Below, piece by piece: positions 26,225 through 34,826 of a stretch of 54,354 nucleotides of DNA. Location: assembly GCA_945883495.1 (NCBI GenBank), contig CAMCXS010000040.1, forward strand, positions 1 to 54,354, written 5' to 3'. How positions within the stretch are numbered: the first letter of the stretch is position 1; the number at the start of each line of letters is the position of its first letter. The stretch is from Akkermansia muciniphila (GTDB lineage: Bacteria; Verrucomicrobiota; Verrucomicrobiia; Verrucomicrobiales; DEV007). Under the pieces are notes generated by a model. The model was not told the DNA's origin. It ran no database searches and saw only the letters and a program-made list of their open reading frames with translations. A program made the translations under genes and the position numbers.

Positions 26225-27430
26225 CTACGACCGACGCAGCAGGCTCGCGAAATCAATGATGCGGCGGCTCGTCTCTTTCACCGGTTTGTAGCCGAGGGCA
26301 ATAACTCTCCGTTCCAGGTCGGGCAGGTGCGCAGCGCCCCAAGGGATGAAAATCTCCGTGTAGTCCCCCGCAGATTCGGCGAAGATCTCCATGAGGCGGT
26401 CGTTGCGCTGCTTGAGAAGACCTTGGACGATTAAGTCTTGGAACTCCATGGCGGTCATGTCATCGGGAAGCTTGAACATGTCAGCCAGGTTCACCTGCTC
26501 CAAGGACGAGAGCAGGGCCACGAGACGGGAGCGATGCTCGGGCGAGAGTTCTTGGATATCGATATCGGCACGGCGAAAATCGACGCCCGCTTCGGTCCAA
26601 TCATCTATGGAGTCGGCTTCGTTGCGGGGATTGGGCCGAGCGTCGAAGCCCACCGCCTGATCAATTAAGCCGAGTTTCGCGGCGAATGATCCGTAAATTT
26701 CACCCGAGGCAAAGGACTCGGGCAATAGGCTCTGGGCATCGCTCACTCCTTCCACGAGAACGAGTCGGCGGCCCTCGGCGGGACTGGCGATGTTTCGGTT
26801 CAGGGTTTCGTAAAAGCTGCGGTCCCCAATATGAGCCATGCCCACGAGATGGACATGCCGACCGTCCTTCATAAAGATTCGTTCCTGCAAATCGACGCCC
26901 TGGGGGGAGAGGCGCACGTAGCCAGCGGAGAGGTCATGGATCAAGTGGACCAGCCCCAGATAATTCACTGGCAGAGAGACGATTAGTGCAAGTACGCCGG
27001 CCACGCTCATCGCGAGACAATGCCGCCAGTGAAAGTTGGGCCGGCCGGCCAAAGTGGCATCCCGAAGCGCCGTCACGAGGTAGATCCCGGCGAGAACGGC
27101 CAAGAGCAGGTCGAGCACGAGACAGGCCGAGCGCAAATCCATCCGCTCAAGGAGTGGCCAGCCGAACGCAAGGCGGCTCGTCGAAATGGCCGCCGCGCCC
27201 AAGATAAAACGCTTGGGAAGTGCGGCGTATAGCGTGGCGACGACCATCCAGCCCGAGATGAATAGCCCCAGGAACAAACTGCTCAGCGAGGTCTGGAGTA
27301 GGAAGTGGGCCTCATGGCGGAGATCGGCAATCAACGTCCATGCAGAGAGACCGAGGAAGGAAGCGGCGAACACCAAGTTCCAAGTCCGAGCGGAGCCGTT
27401 GGTCGCGGCGCTGGGGATCGCGTTTGTCAT
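26225..27430 (-). CDS. Membrane protein with TraB/GumN (TIKI-like) domain
   Basis: 401 residues from the ATG at 27430 (an in-frame GTG lies three codons upstream). The first 180 residues contain about four membrane spans (LVFAASFLGLSAWTLIADL, LFLGLFISGWMVVATLYAAL, LVLDLLLAVLAGIYLVTAL, LAMSVAGVLALIVSLPVNYL). The C-terminal 220 residues have the TraB/PrgY/GumN pattern: VHLVGMAHIGDRSFYETLNR (first G-x-x-H), LVLVEGVSDAQ (conserved E-G) and IFIPWGAAHLPDLERRVIAL (second G-x-x-H). In TIKI proteases these residues bind metal. A membrane-anchored metalloprotease-like role is inferred; the topology is unusual for the family. The gene downstream is the lipoprotein hydrolase. Confidence 0.75.
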   Translation of the reverse strand: MTNAIPSAATNGSARTWNLVFAASFLGLSAWTLIADLRHEAHFLLQTSLSSLFLGLFISGWMVVATLYAALPKRFILGAAAISTSRLAFGWPLLERMDLRSACLVLDLLLAVLAGIYLVTALRDATLAGRPNFHWRHCLAMSVAGVLALIVSLPVNYLGLVHLIHDLSAGYVRLSPQGVDLQERIFMKDGRHVHLVGMAHIGDRSFYETLNRNIASPAEGRRLVLVEGVSDAQSLLPESFASGEIYGSFAAKLGLIDQAVGFDARPNPRNEADSIDDWTEAGVDFRRADIDIQELSPEHRSRLVALLSSLEQVNLADMFKLPDDMTAMEFQDLIVQGLLKQRNDRLMEIFAESAGDYTEIFIPWGAAHLPDLERRVIALGYKPVKETSRRIIDFASLLRRS

Positions 27431-27524
27431 AATGCGCACCCTGAGCTTGGCGAAATCGGCTGTCGTTTACAAGCTCAGGATGAAATTGTATGAGCGGAGC
27501 CTTGCCGCCGGTTGGCTACGGCGT

Positions 27525-27977
27525 TCAGCGCACCACGACGTCGAATGTCACCGTCTCCGCTTCGCTGTCGAGACCGGTTCCGGGCGGGATGCGCGCCCAT
27601 TGAATTTGATGTCGCCCCGGATGACGGGCGAAATAGGTTTGAGTCAAAGTGCCAGGAACGCCCACCATCCCGAATGGCGTGTCGCTTCGGCTAATGGTCG
27701 CATTGCCTACCTTGGCCAGTACGCCTCCCAGTCCGCTGCGCTCCTCCCAGCGATAGCCGGTGGAAGCACCGTTTTCCACGAGCCGGATCGTGACCGTCTG
27801 CCCGGCTGTCACAGCAATCTCTTTGTTGGCATCAGCCTCAGTCAAAGTGAGGCCGGCTTCCTGATGATGCAAAACAACGGGGCGAGGGGGCTGCTTCGGA
27901 GAAACGCAGCTGGCCAGGGCAATGGCTGCGGCGCCGAGAAGCGGAAGCAGGGCGGTGGACGGGATGTGGCGTTTCAT
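27525..27977 (-). CDS. Chagasin-family (I42) protease inhibitor lipoprotein
   Basis: 150 residues from the ATG at 27977; an upstream ATG-like start at 28019 precedes the signal peptide and is dropped. Signal peptide and lipobox IALASC give a lipid-anchored protein. The mature domain has the I42 pattern: GQTVTIRLVENGASTGYRWE (the N-x-T-G-Y-x-W inhibitory loop), then a mid loop FGMVGVPGTLTQTYF, and an ending QIQWARIPPGTG followed by a beta strand. Chagasins inhibit papain-like cysteine proteases. No such protease is in the window, so its target is unknown. It heads the inhibitor/TraB-GumN/hydrolase group. Confidence 0.8.
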   Translation of the reverse strand: MKRHIPSTALLPLLGAAAIALASCVSPKQPPRPVVLHHQEAGLTLTEADANKEIAVTAGQTVTIRLVENGASTGYRWEERSGLGGVLAKVGNATISRSDTPFGMVGVPGTLTQTYFARHPGRHQIQWARIPPGTGLDSEAETVTFDVVVR

Positions 27978-28019
27978 GCGGAGCAAAGTGTCGTTAGCCC
28001 GAGCCGAACCGTGGGTCAA

Positions 28020-28330
28020 TCGGAAAAGGTCCTGACCAGGGCTGCGATGATTCCCTTAGACAAAAGGAACAGGTCCATTTGAGCGAGCTGCCACCTTCTC
28101 GCGGATTGATGGCCAGCGGCATTTTCAAAAACGAGATTAATTATGGAAAATAATATTCTAGTTGCAAATGCTCTTCATGGAATTTATTGTTTTTTACTTA
28201 ATGCGACGCGGAGGCACGAAGCTTCTCAGCGATGCAAGTCCGCAATCACTCGGTCCTGCGAGGGCCTGGATGGTCTAGGCCAGCCGGGAATGTGATGCCT
28301 CTTTCATCTAATCCACACCGCGTAGAAGCC
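28020..28330. other. A/T-rich divergent intergenic region
   Basis: About 310 bases between the chagasin-like lipoprotein (minus) and the first polysaccharide gene (plus). Roughly 28115-28200 is strikingly A/T-rich compared with the surroundings and holds a possible promoter (listed separately). The remainder shows no gene, RNA or repeat I can recognise. The compositional change begins here and continues through the polysaccharide locus. Confidence 0.6.
28162..28190 (+). promoter_or_regulatory. Possible sigma-70 promoter for the polysaccharide locus
   Basis: TTGCAA at 28162-28167 and TATTGT at 28185-28190, 17 bases apart, in the A/T-rich stretch about 140 bases upstream of the first glycosyltransferase start. 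Each box matches four of six consensus bases, so this is a weak prediction supported mainly by spacing, composition and location. Confidence 0.4.
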
Positions 28331-29494
28331 ATGAGCAGAACCCAAGCGCTCCTTGATCACAAACACCGCTCCCTGAAGAGCGTCATGAACTTTGCCACTC
28401 AACTTGAAGGCGGAGGCGCCCAGATGGTGGCGGCTCAGCTTCGTTCGGGCTTCCTGGCGCTCGGCTTTGAATCTTCGTTGCTCTCGTTTCTCTATGAGAA
28501 GCGCAGCTTTGAGCTGCCAGGGCCAAAGCCGAGCATCCTTGTCGGGAAAAAGCCTGGTCTCTTTGGCCTGCCTCAGCTGCTCGTTCGGATCATCCAGTTG
28601 CTTCGCCAGGAGCGTCCAGATGTCGTGCTTTCGCACTCTGTTTACACCAATCTCTTCGTCTTGCCCGTCGCGGCCATACTAGGCATTCCGCACCGGATCA
28701 CAGTCCAGCACAACGAAACTCAGGATGTAAGCCCGATATTTCAGCTCCTCTACGCGCTCTTCCACATGTTTCGGATCAACACGCATACGGTATTCGTCTC
28801 GGATGCTTCGTATGAGAGCTACCTTCGCAAATACCGTTGCTTCCAGCGCGACTCATCCGTCGTCAAGAATCTGATATCGTTGAACTGGCGCAGCGCTGAT
28901 CTCAGCGTCCTTGAATCATTGAACTTAAGACCGGGCGAGAGGATTCTCTTTTCCGTGGGCAGGCTGAGTCGCCAGAAAAATCATGCTGTTCTCGTGGAAG
29001 CAATGAAGCGAGTGAAGGGATGCAAGCTCATTATCGCCGGGGAAGGCGAACTCCGCCCCATATTGGAAGAACAAATTCAACAGGCAGGGCTCGAGAGCTC
29101 CGTAATCTTGGCTGGCGAGATCCCTCGGGAGAAGATCGTTGCTCTCTTCGGGACATGTGACATCTTCGTCATGCCTTCGTTGTATGAAGGCCGCTCTCTG
29201 GCAATGCTGGAAGCGGTACAAGCGGGGTGCTCAATCGTGGCATCCCGAATTCCAAGCTTCGAAGAGATTTTTGCGGATTGTCCGAACGACATTGCCCTCT
29301 TTGATGTGAATTCTTCAGAGGAGCTTGCGCAAACAATTCTGAGCGCAGTGGCCGAGCTTCCCGCTTGGCGCAGTATCGAAGAGCGGGTCAAAATCCTTCA
29401 GAGTAGAGCCGATGACTCAGAGAAGGCGATCAACGTGCAGCTTTGCAGATCGTACTGTGAGAACATTGGCTGGTCTTCGTGCTCGGCGCAGTGA
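28331..29494 (+). CDS. GT4-family glycosyltransferase
   Basis: 387 residues from the ATG at 28331; the frame is open to 28232 and ATG 28385 is an alternative, because none has a clear ribosome-binding site. The N-terminal half contains FATQLEGGGAQMVAAQLRSG (acceptor-side glycine loop) and DVVLSHSVYTNLF. The C-terminal GT-B donor domain has ILFSVGRLSRQKNHAVLVEA, LIIAGEGELRPILEEQIQQA, and the E-x7-E signature region in SLYEGRSLAMLEAVQAGCSI. It transfers a sugar from a nucleotide-sugar donor in polysaccharide assembly at the cytoplasmic membrane. Donor not predictable. First gene of a plus-strand run of five. Confidence 0.9.
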   Translation: MSRTQALLDHKHRSLKSVMNFATQLEGGGAQMVAAQLRSGFLALGFESSLLSFLYEKRSFELPGPKPSILVGKKPGLFGLPQLLVRIIQLLRQERPDVVLSHSVYTNLFVLPVAAILGIPHRITVQHNETQDVSPIFQLLYALFHMFRINTHTVFVSDASYESYLRKYRCFQRDSSVVKNLISLNWRSADLSVLESLNLRPGERILFSVGRLSRQKNHAVLVEAMKRVKGCKLIIAGEGELRPILEEQIQQAGLESSVILAGEIPREKIVALFGTCDIFVMPSLYEGRSLAMLEAVQAGCSIVASRIPSFEEIFADCPNDIALFDVNSSEELAQTILSAVAELPAWRSIEERVKILQSRADDSEKAINVQLCRSYCENIGWSSCSAQ

Positions 29495-29540
29495 TCAGAC
29501 GATCTGGACCTACATACACAATTTCGAGCGCAAAATAGAT

Positions 29541-30695
29541 ATGAAACAGGATTGCCAAGAAGTGAGAAAGATCTGGGTGGCGGGACTGCGCGGAATTCCG
29601 AGTCTCTCCGGTGGTGTGGAACAGGTGGTCGAACGGCTTTACCCGCAGCTTAAGGAGCTGTGTGAGGAGCAGGAGATGAATGTGGCCATCACCATTGCCA
29701 ACCGTAGCCAATACTTCCCTAAGCGCATTGAGTCATTTGGATCGCTCCAGCTTCGCTACCTTTCCTCGCCCGACCTCAAGGGGTTTGAATCGCTATTGCA
29801 CTCCGGATACTCCCTGTGGTCCGCATTCAAGGATCGAGCGGACGTGATCCATCTTCACGCGATTGGAGCTTGGATCTGGGCGCCGATTGCACGCCTTTTG
29901 GGACTTCGGGTTTGTCTTTACCACCACGGAAACGATCACTTGCGGGGCAAATGGGGCTTTGCTGCCCGGATGTTCCTGCGGAGCTCGATGCACTTTGGAT
30001 CGTTGTTTGCCCACCGGGTGTATTTACTAAATCCCGTTCACATGGCGAACCTCCCTCTGATCGAGAAGAAGAAGATCCGGATCGTACCGAACGGGATAGA
30101 TTGTGAGGACGGAGTTAAAGAAGACGTACCAACAACGGTGACGATGAAAAACTTCCTCTTCGTCGGGCGGGTGACTCCTGAGAAGAATGTAATGGAACTT
30201 ATTCAGGCTTTCAATTTGCTGTGTAAAAGGAGAAGCAATGTTCCGAAACTTCGCGTCATCGGGCCTCCTGCGCACGGAGAAGAAGCCTACTTTGAGAGTT
30301 GCAAAGAAGAGGCCGCCAAAAATCCGCTGATTGAGTTCACGGGTCCCTTGCCGCCTGCCAAGGTCAAGGAGTATTACCGCCCAGAGGCAGTGCTCACGCT
30401 TCTTTCATCAATTGAAGGCATGCCGATGGTGGCTCTTGAAGCTGTTGCCGGCGGTTGCCGGTTGCTCTTGAGTAACATTCCAGAGCACGAGGTTTTCGAG
30501 AAGAACTTTGCCGCGAGTCGAGTAGATCCCGCAAACAAGGAAGAAATTGTCAAAGCGATGCAGGAAATGATCGACACATCCCACAACTCCGACCATATTA
30601 TGAAAAATCGTGATGTATTAAAGAAATATCATAATTGGGAAAACTCGGCGATGATTCTCAGGGATGACCTGAAGGCGTTGCTGGCAAGCAAATGA
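29541..30695 (+). CDS. GT4-family glycosyltransferase, DUF1972/rhamnosyltransferase-like
   Basis: 384 residues from the ATG at 29541. The start KIWVAGLRGIPSLSGGVEQV is the DUF1972-type N-terminus found in several rhamnosyl- and galactosyl-transferases (G-x-P-x-x-x-G-G-x-E). Donor domain: IRIVPNGID, FLFVGRVTPEKNVMELIQAF, KLRVIGPPAHGEEAYF, and LLSSIEGMPMVALEAVAGGC with the E-x7-E motif. A rhamnosyl role would fit the upstream rml genes but is inference. It follows the previous gene by 46 bases; its stop overlaps the next start as ATGA (30692-30695), implying coupling. Confidence 0.9.
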   Translation: MKQDCQEVRKIWVAGLRGIPSLSGGVEQVVERLYPQLKELCEEQEMNVAITIANRSQYFPKRIESFGSLQLRYLSSPDLKGFESLLHSGYSLWSAFKDRADVIHLHAIGAWIWAPIARLLGLRVCLYHHGNDHLRGKWGFAARMFLRSSMHFGSLFAHRVYLLNPVHMANLPLIEKKKIRIVPNGIDCEDGVKEDVPTTVTMKNFLFVGRVTPEKNVMELIQAFNLLCKRRSNVPKLRVIGPPAHGEEAYFESCKEEAAKNPLIEFTGPLPPAKVKEYYRPEAVLTLLSSIEGMPMVALEAVAGGCRLLLSNIPEHEVFEKNFAASRVDPANKEEIVKAMQEMIDTSHNSDHIMKNRDVLKKYHNWENSAMILRDDLKALLASK

Positions 30696-31855
30696 TTCAG
30701 TTTTTCATCATCGTATCCGTTCCAGTGGGGATCGCTCTGCAAGGGATTGTGGAGGCGCAAAGCCGGGCCCTTAGCAATGTCTTTCAATATGGCCCGGTCG
30801 TCTTCGTGGCGCTCTACGGATTGGCGTGCCAAGCGGCGGTGAAGTTCTCCAAACATCCGGAGCGTCTCAGGGGGCCTAGTCCTTTGATGTTGGGCTTGTT
30901 TCTCGGTTTTGCCGTAACCACATGCTTTAGCTTACTTGCAAGTGGTCTCGACCTTCGTCCCGGTGGTGTAAGGGATACGATGATTGTAGCGGTTACGTTT
31001 CTGGCCATGTCGGCTCCACTGCGTTGGACATTTACGCACTATCGATACTTTGCTTGGATTCACTGTTTTAGTTTCATCATTCTGAGCTTCATCCGATGCG
31101 GCAGTCCTGCGGACTTGAATGTTATTGAGGGAGACTCACCATGGGAACACCACACGCTCGGCTTTGTTCTCCCGGTCTGCTTTCTCTTTGCCTTTTTTGC
31201 CAAGGACATACCACTCATGGGGCTTTCGGCAGTTCTCTCTATCCTGGCGATGAAGCGCGTGGCGATTATTGCTTTGGTGATCGTCCTGGTCGCATCCTTC
31301 ATCTCGTTGTCCGCAAGGCCTAGGGTCGTGATTTGCCTCGTCTTGGGAGTGATAATGTTCCTGGGCTCTCACTACTTGGATTTGATTATTGACTTCCTCA
31401 ACGATCTTGTTCCCGAGTTAAAGGAATTTCGGGACATCTTCTCTGGGCGGGGACCATTGGTGCAGACTGTCCGGGAGTCCGCTTATGCGGATGCAGGTTG
31501 GATCAATGTCCTTTTTGGCAACGGGCCTGGTTTCGCTTCCAAATTGGCGGTGGAGATTCTCAGCGAAGACCTAAAGCACATCCACAACGACTACATCCGG
31601 ATCTTTCTGGATTATGGTATCGCTGGCTCCATCTTCTGGCTGGCGGTCCTCTCGAGATTGGCCTCTTTAAGCAAGCTTGGATTCTGTCTCGCCCTGTATC
31701 AGCTGATTGTCTTCTCGACAGACAACACATTTGTCTATTACCCGCATTTGGTGACACTCTATTTGTTTGCGAAGCTTTACGATCACCCAGAGAGGGCTTG
31801 TCTAACTGCCAGGCGGCAAGCCCCGCCTGTAGTGCATCTCGCGCCTGCGGTTTAG
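30692..31855 (+). CDS. Wzy-like O-antigen polymerase / O-antigen ligase-type membrane protein
   Basis: 387 residues, about ten membrane segments: FFIIVSVPVGIALQGIV, VVFVALYGLAC, LMLGLFLGFAVTTCFSLLAS, DTMIVAVTFLAM, FAWIHCFSFIILSFI, LGFVLPVCFLFAFFA, AVLSILAM, IIALVIVLVASFISL, VVICLVLGVIMFLGSHYLDL, YGIAGSIFWLAVLSRLASLS. A soluble loop carries LFGNGPGFAS and HIHNDYIRIFLDYGI, the H-N-x-Y motif typical of Wzy_C/O-antigen ligase proteins. It polymerises or ligates undecaprenyl-linked units in the periplasm. The start overlaps the preceding stop by 4 bases. Polymerase versus ligase cannot be separated from sequence alone. Confidence 0.85.
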   Translation: MIQFFIIVSVPVGIALQGIVEAQSRALSNVFQYGPVVFVALYGLACQAAVKFSKHPERLRGPSPLMLGLFLGFAVTTCFSLLASGLDLRPGGVRDTMIVAVTFLAMSAPLRWTFTHYRYFAWIHCFSFIILSFIRCGSPADLNVIEGDSPWEHHTLGFVLPVCFLFAFFAKDIPLMGLSAVLSILAMKRVAIIALVIVLVASFISLSARPRVVICLVLGVIMFLGSHYLDLIIDFLNDLVPELKEFRDIFSGRGPLVQTVRESAYADAGWINVLFGNGPGFASKLAVEILSEDLKHIHNDYIRIFLDYGIAGSIFWLAVLSRLASLSKLGFCLALYQLIVFSTDNTFVYYPHLVTLYLFAKLYDHPERACLTARRQAPPVVHLAPAV

Positions 31856-31890
31856 CGGTAGAAGTTTGTGATTCTTAGGTAACGGCAAAA

Positions 31891-33093
31891 ATGAAAACAG
31901 TGGCGTCTACTATGCATTCCCGAAGTAGCCAGATATCTGCGACTCGACTCGTAGTCACAGGCGATCGCAACTTTTTGACTCAGAAGCGCATGTCAATGCT
32001 TTTCGACGGGCTCGAAGAGCTCGCAGGATCGCTTGAACGAGTGCCTGTGGACAATCTGTTTGACTCGAGATGGCTCAAGCAGACGGCGAAGGAGATCTGC
32101 AAGAGGCTTCCGATCTCGATCACTACAACTGGCAAAGCGAGTGGTATGCGCAAGAACGCCGCCTCATACATCAAGCAGTCGCGCGCTTGTGAGCGCAAGC
32201 TTCGTAGTCTCAGAGAAGTGCCTGACTTCGTCTTTCATCTGTTTGGCTTGTATTGTCCATTTTGGGATAATTTTGACGTGCCGTTCTCAATGTATCTCGA
32301 CTATACCATGGCGCTTGCTCATCGCACATGGGAGCCGTGGGCGCCATTTGCCAACAAGGGGGATTTGCAAGCATGGATGGATTGCGAAGCGGTAGCTTAT
32401 CGGAACGCGGCGCGGATCTTTACCTTCAGTGGTCTCGTGAAGCGATCGCTGATTGAGGACTACGGGGTGGCTAGCGATAAAATTGTCGTGGCAGGCGCGG
32501 CCGGGCAATTCGCTAAACCTTACGAGGGCTCAAAGTCGTTTGGGCAGCTTCGATTGCTGTTCAATGCCACTAATTTCGAGCGAAAGGGCGGAGACTTGGT
32601 CTTAGAGGCATTCAGCAAAGTGCGGACTGAGATCCCGATGGCTGAATTGGTGGTGATAGGCGGCGAGGAGGATGCGGAAGCGGCCCCGGGCGTGCAGCAT
32701 CTGGGGTTTGTCTCTGGATTGAGAGCCATGGAGGAGCTATTTCTGAGCTGCGACATTCTGCTAGCCCCGGCTCGGTGTGAGCCTTACGGACAATTTCTGG
32801 TGGAAGCCGCTAACTACGGCCTGCCGAGTATCGTTTCGGATCGAGGCGGTATGAAGGAGATTATTGAACATGAGGTCAATGGAGTCGTTCTCCCTGATCT
32901 CTCCAGTGATTGCCTCGCTGACGCCGTGATCGCTCTGCTCCGTGATCCCGCACGGCTTGAGGCCTACTCTCGAGCGGGACGGGAGAAGGTGAGGACGCAG
33001 TTGAACTGGTTGACTATCGCAGATCTCATGTTTCATGAGATCCAAGGGGCGATCGCAACCTCCCGCCATCCTGCGTATCACTCAGCCGCCTAG
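31891..33093 (+). CDS. GT4-family glycosyltransferase
   Basis: 400 residues from the ATG at 31891, with AGGTAA about 9 bases upstream as a plausible ribosome-binding site. The N-terminal half is divergent: VVTGDRNFLTQKRMSMLFDG, DFVFHLFGLYCPFWDNFDVP and a Tyr/Trp-rich FSMYLDYTMALAHRTWEPW. The donor domain is canonical: LRLLFNATNFERKGGDLVLE, AELVVIGGEEDAEAAPG, and APARCEPYGQFLVEAANYGL with the E-x7-E motif. The N-terminus resembles glycosyltransferases with an ATP-grasp-free, long acceptor domain often seen in cyanobacterial and PVC capsule loci. Donor and acceptor unknown. It is followed by 130 bases with two hairpins. Confidence 0.88.
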   Translation: MKTVASTMHSRSSQISATRLVVTGDRNFLTQKRMSMLFDGLEELAGSLERVPVDNLFDSRWLKQTAKEICKRLPISITTTGKASGMRKNAASYIKQSRACERKLRSLREVPDFVFHLFGLYCPFWDNFDVPFSMYLDYTMALAHRTWEPWAPFANKGDLQAWMDCEAVAYRNAARIFTFSGLVKRSLIEDYGVASDKIVVAGAAGQFAKPYEGSKSFGQLRLLFNATNFERKGGDLVLEAFSKVRTEIPMAELVVIGGEEDAEAAPGVQHLGFVSGLRAMEELFLSCDILLAPARCEPYGQFLVEAANYGLPSIVSDRGGMKEIIEHEVNGVVLPDLSSDCLADAVIALLRDPARLEAYSRAGREKVRTQLNWLTIADLMFHEIQGAIATSRHPAYHSAA

Positions 33094-33112
33094 TCAAGAG
33101 GTAAGCTGGAAT

Positions 33113-33179
33113 GCCTCCGGCGGCTCCGCCAGCCAGAGGCCCGCAAGGCTCTGAGTGCGCAGCGGATACCGCCAGAGCC
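33113..33179. repeat. Two adjacent hairpins between glycosyltransferase and flippase
   Basis: First, an imperfect palindrome at 33113-33140 with GCCTC/GAGGC outer arms and a GGC/GCC-rich inner stem. Second, perfect 7-base arms GGCTCTG (33147-33153) and CAGAGCC (33173-33179) with a 19-base loop. They are G/C-rich in an otherwise A/T-leaning locus. No T-run follows, so they may be repeat elements, mRNA-stability hairpins or an attenuator; the sequence does not decide. Confidence 0.5.
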
Positions 33180-33223
33180 ACATTTCTCAGGTGTGCCCTG
33201 ATCTCCTAGATGCAGATTAGTCG

Positions 33224-34711
33224 ATGTCACAAGCACAAGGTCTAAAATCGAAAGTCCTGAACGGGGGAATCCTGCTGACGCTTCGTAGCTTAGTCGCGGC
33301 AGCGATTTCGCTTGTCACGGTGATTGTGATCGCCCGAAGTCTTGGGCCGAAGAATTATGGGATCGCCACCGTGTCGATTGGGATTCTGTATTTCCTCACT
33401 TGGACGTTGCGTTTAGGATTGCATACTCACTTAGTTCGTGCTCCGGACCTTCCGGAGACTGGACCTCGTCAGGTATTGTCTTTCTACAACGCCTTCGGTG
33501 GTTTGCTTTGTGCTTGTCTTTGGCTTGTTGCTCCACTGGCAGGTAAGTTTACCGGGCAGGTGGAAGTGACACAGGCGCTCCGTGTCCTTGTGCCGGTGAT
33601 TTGGTTGGATCTGGTCGGCATGGTAGCGATATCCATGCTTGAGCGAAATCTTCAGTTTGGGCGTGTCGGAGTGATCGAGTCCGTCTCTCAATTGGGAAAT
33701 TGTGCGCTTTCGATTGGGCTCGTGCTGGGTGGTTGGAGTTACTGGGGCCCTGTCGTTGGCACTCTCTTCCAGTACTCTTTGCAAGCCATCCTTGCGCACT
33801 TTTTCTATCCCATAAACTGGCGTTGGTGCTGGGACTCGGGCTTTCTTAAGCCGGCGTTACGCTTTGGGCTGGCCTACTCGGGAGCGGATTGGATTGCGAA
33901 CTGCAAGAGTTTGCGAATTAGTGTTCTGGTGAGTGGTATCGCTGGTATTGAGGCCGCAGGTATTGTGGGTATGGCGAACCGATTTGCCGATCAGATGTCG
34001 ATGCTTCGGCTGGTGGTGCGGCGAATGTCGATTAGTGTCATGTCTAAGCTGTTGGAAGAGCCGGATGCTGCGAGGCGGGCGGTAAGCCGCGGTATGGTGT
34101 ATCAGGCACTCCTTGTTGGTCCAGTCTGTGCTGGCTTCTCCTGTGTGGCCCTTTGGGTGATTCCCTTGTTCTTTGGGGCCGAGTGGGTACTGAGCGCAAA
34201 GATCTTCCCCCTTTTTGCTCTGGGGGCGTTGGTCAGCTCCCTTTTTGATCTCCATGCTGCAGTTCTTCACGCCGCCGGGAAGAACGGGGATGTGGCCAAG
34301 GGCAATCTTCTCTATGTCGGTTTGCTTTGGTTGGGAGGAGTCGTGTTGCTTCCTCCTGCTGGGCTCTGGGGCTACGGGGTGTCAGAGCTTCTTGCGCTTC
34401 CGGGGTTCGTTGTCATTCACAATGCGTTCAAACGGTCTTATGGTGCTCCGGACTATTGGAAGGCCTTGTGGGTAGCTCTTGCGGCGATCCCGCCTTTGGT
34501 AGCCAGCTTCTTTCTCTCTCCACTTCCGGCATTTTCTGTATTCATTCTGAGCTATGGAATGCTATTCCGTCTCAATGCTGAGTTACGGGCGTGCATCCTA
34601 GAATTGTCTTCTATCGTCCTCCGTAAGCGCTCTCGGTCAACAACCTCTGCTTGCGCGGATCAAGCGAGTGCTGGCGCTTCGGGAGACTCCCAGCTAGAGT
34701 TGGGCGCCTAA
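33224..34711 (+). CDS. Wzx-like polysaccharide flippase (MOP superfamily)
   Basis: 495 residues with about twelve to fourteen membrane segments throughout, for example SLVAAAISLVTVIVIARSLG, LLCACLWLVAPLAGKF, GNCALSIGLVLGGWSYWGPV, LLVGPVCAGFSCVALWVIPL, LLYVGLLWLGGVVLLPPAGL and ALAAIPPLVASFFLSPLPAF. Short arginine-rich cytoplasmic loops (ARSLGPKNYG, MLERNLQFGRVG) match the oligosaccharide-flippase pattern. It would move undecaprenyl-linked repeat units across the inner membrane. The C-terminus is a soluble Ser/Ala-rich tail. Together with the polymerase at 30692 it points to Wzx/Wzy-dependent assembly. Confidence 0.9.
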   Translation: MSQAQGLKSKVLNGGILLTLRSLVAAAISLVTVIVIARSLGPKNYGIATVSIGILYFLTWTLRLGLHTHLVRAPDLPETGPRQVLSFYNAFGGLLCACLWLVAPLAGKFTGQVEVTQALRVLVPVIWLDLVGMVAISMLERNLQFGRVGVIESVSQLGNCALSIGLVLGGWSYWGPVVGTLFQYSLQAILAHFFYPINWRWCWDSGFLKPALRFGLAYSGADWIANCKSLRISVLVSGIAGIEAAGIVGMANRFADQMSMLRLVVRRMSISVMSKLLEEPDAARRAVSRGMVYQALLVGPVCAGFSCVALWVIPLFFGAEWVLSAKIFPLFALGALVSSLFDLHAAVLHAAGKNGDVAKGNLLYVGLLWLGGVVLLPPAGLWGYGVSELLALPGFVVIHNAFKRSYGAPDYWKALWVALAAIPPLVASFFLSPLPAFSVFILSYGMLFRLNAELRACILELSSIVLRKRSRSTTSACADQASAGASGDSQLELGA

Positions 34712-34826
34712 TCTCGAAGCGCTTACAGAGGCCATCAGGCACCGTCATTGAATTTTGGCGGTCTCGGTGCTACCCAGAGAATAGGATCGCCGAAAGGGGG
34801 CTTCGAGTAAGAAGCCGTGCGTTTGA

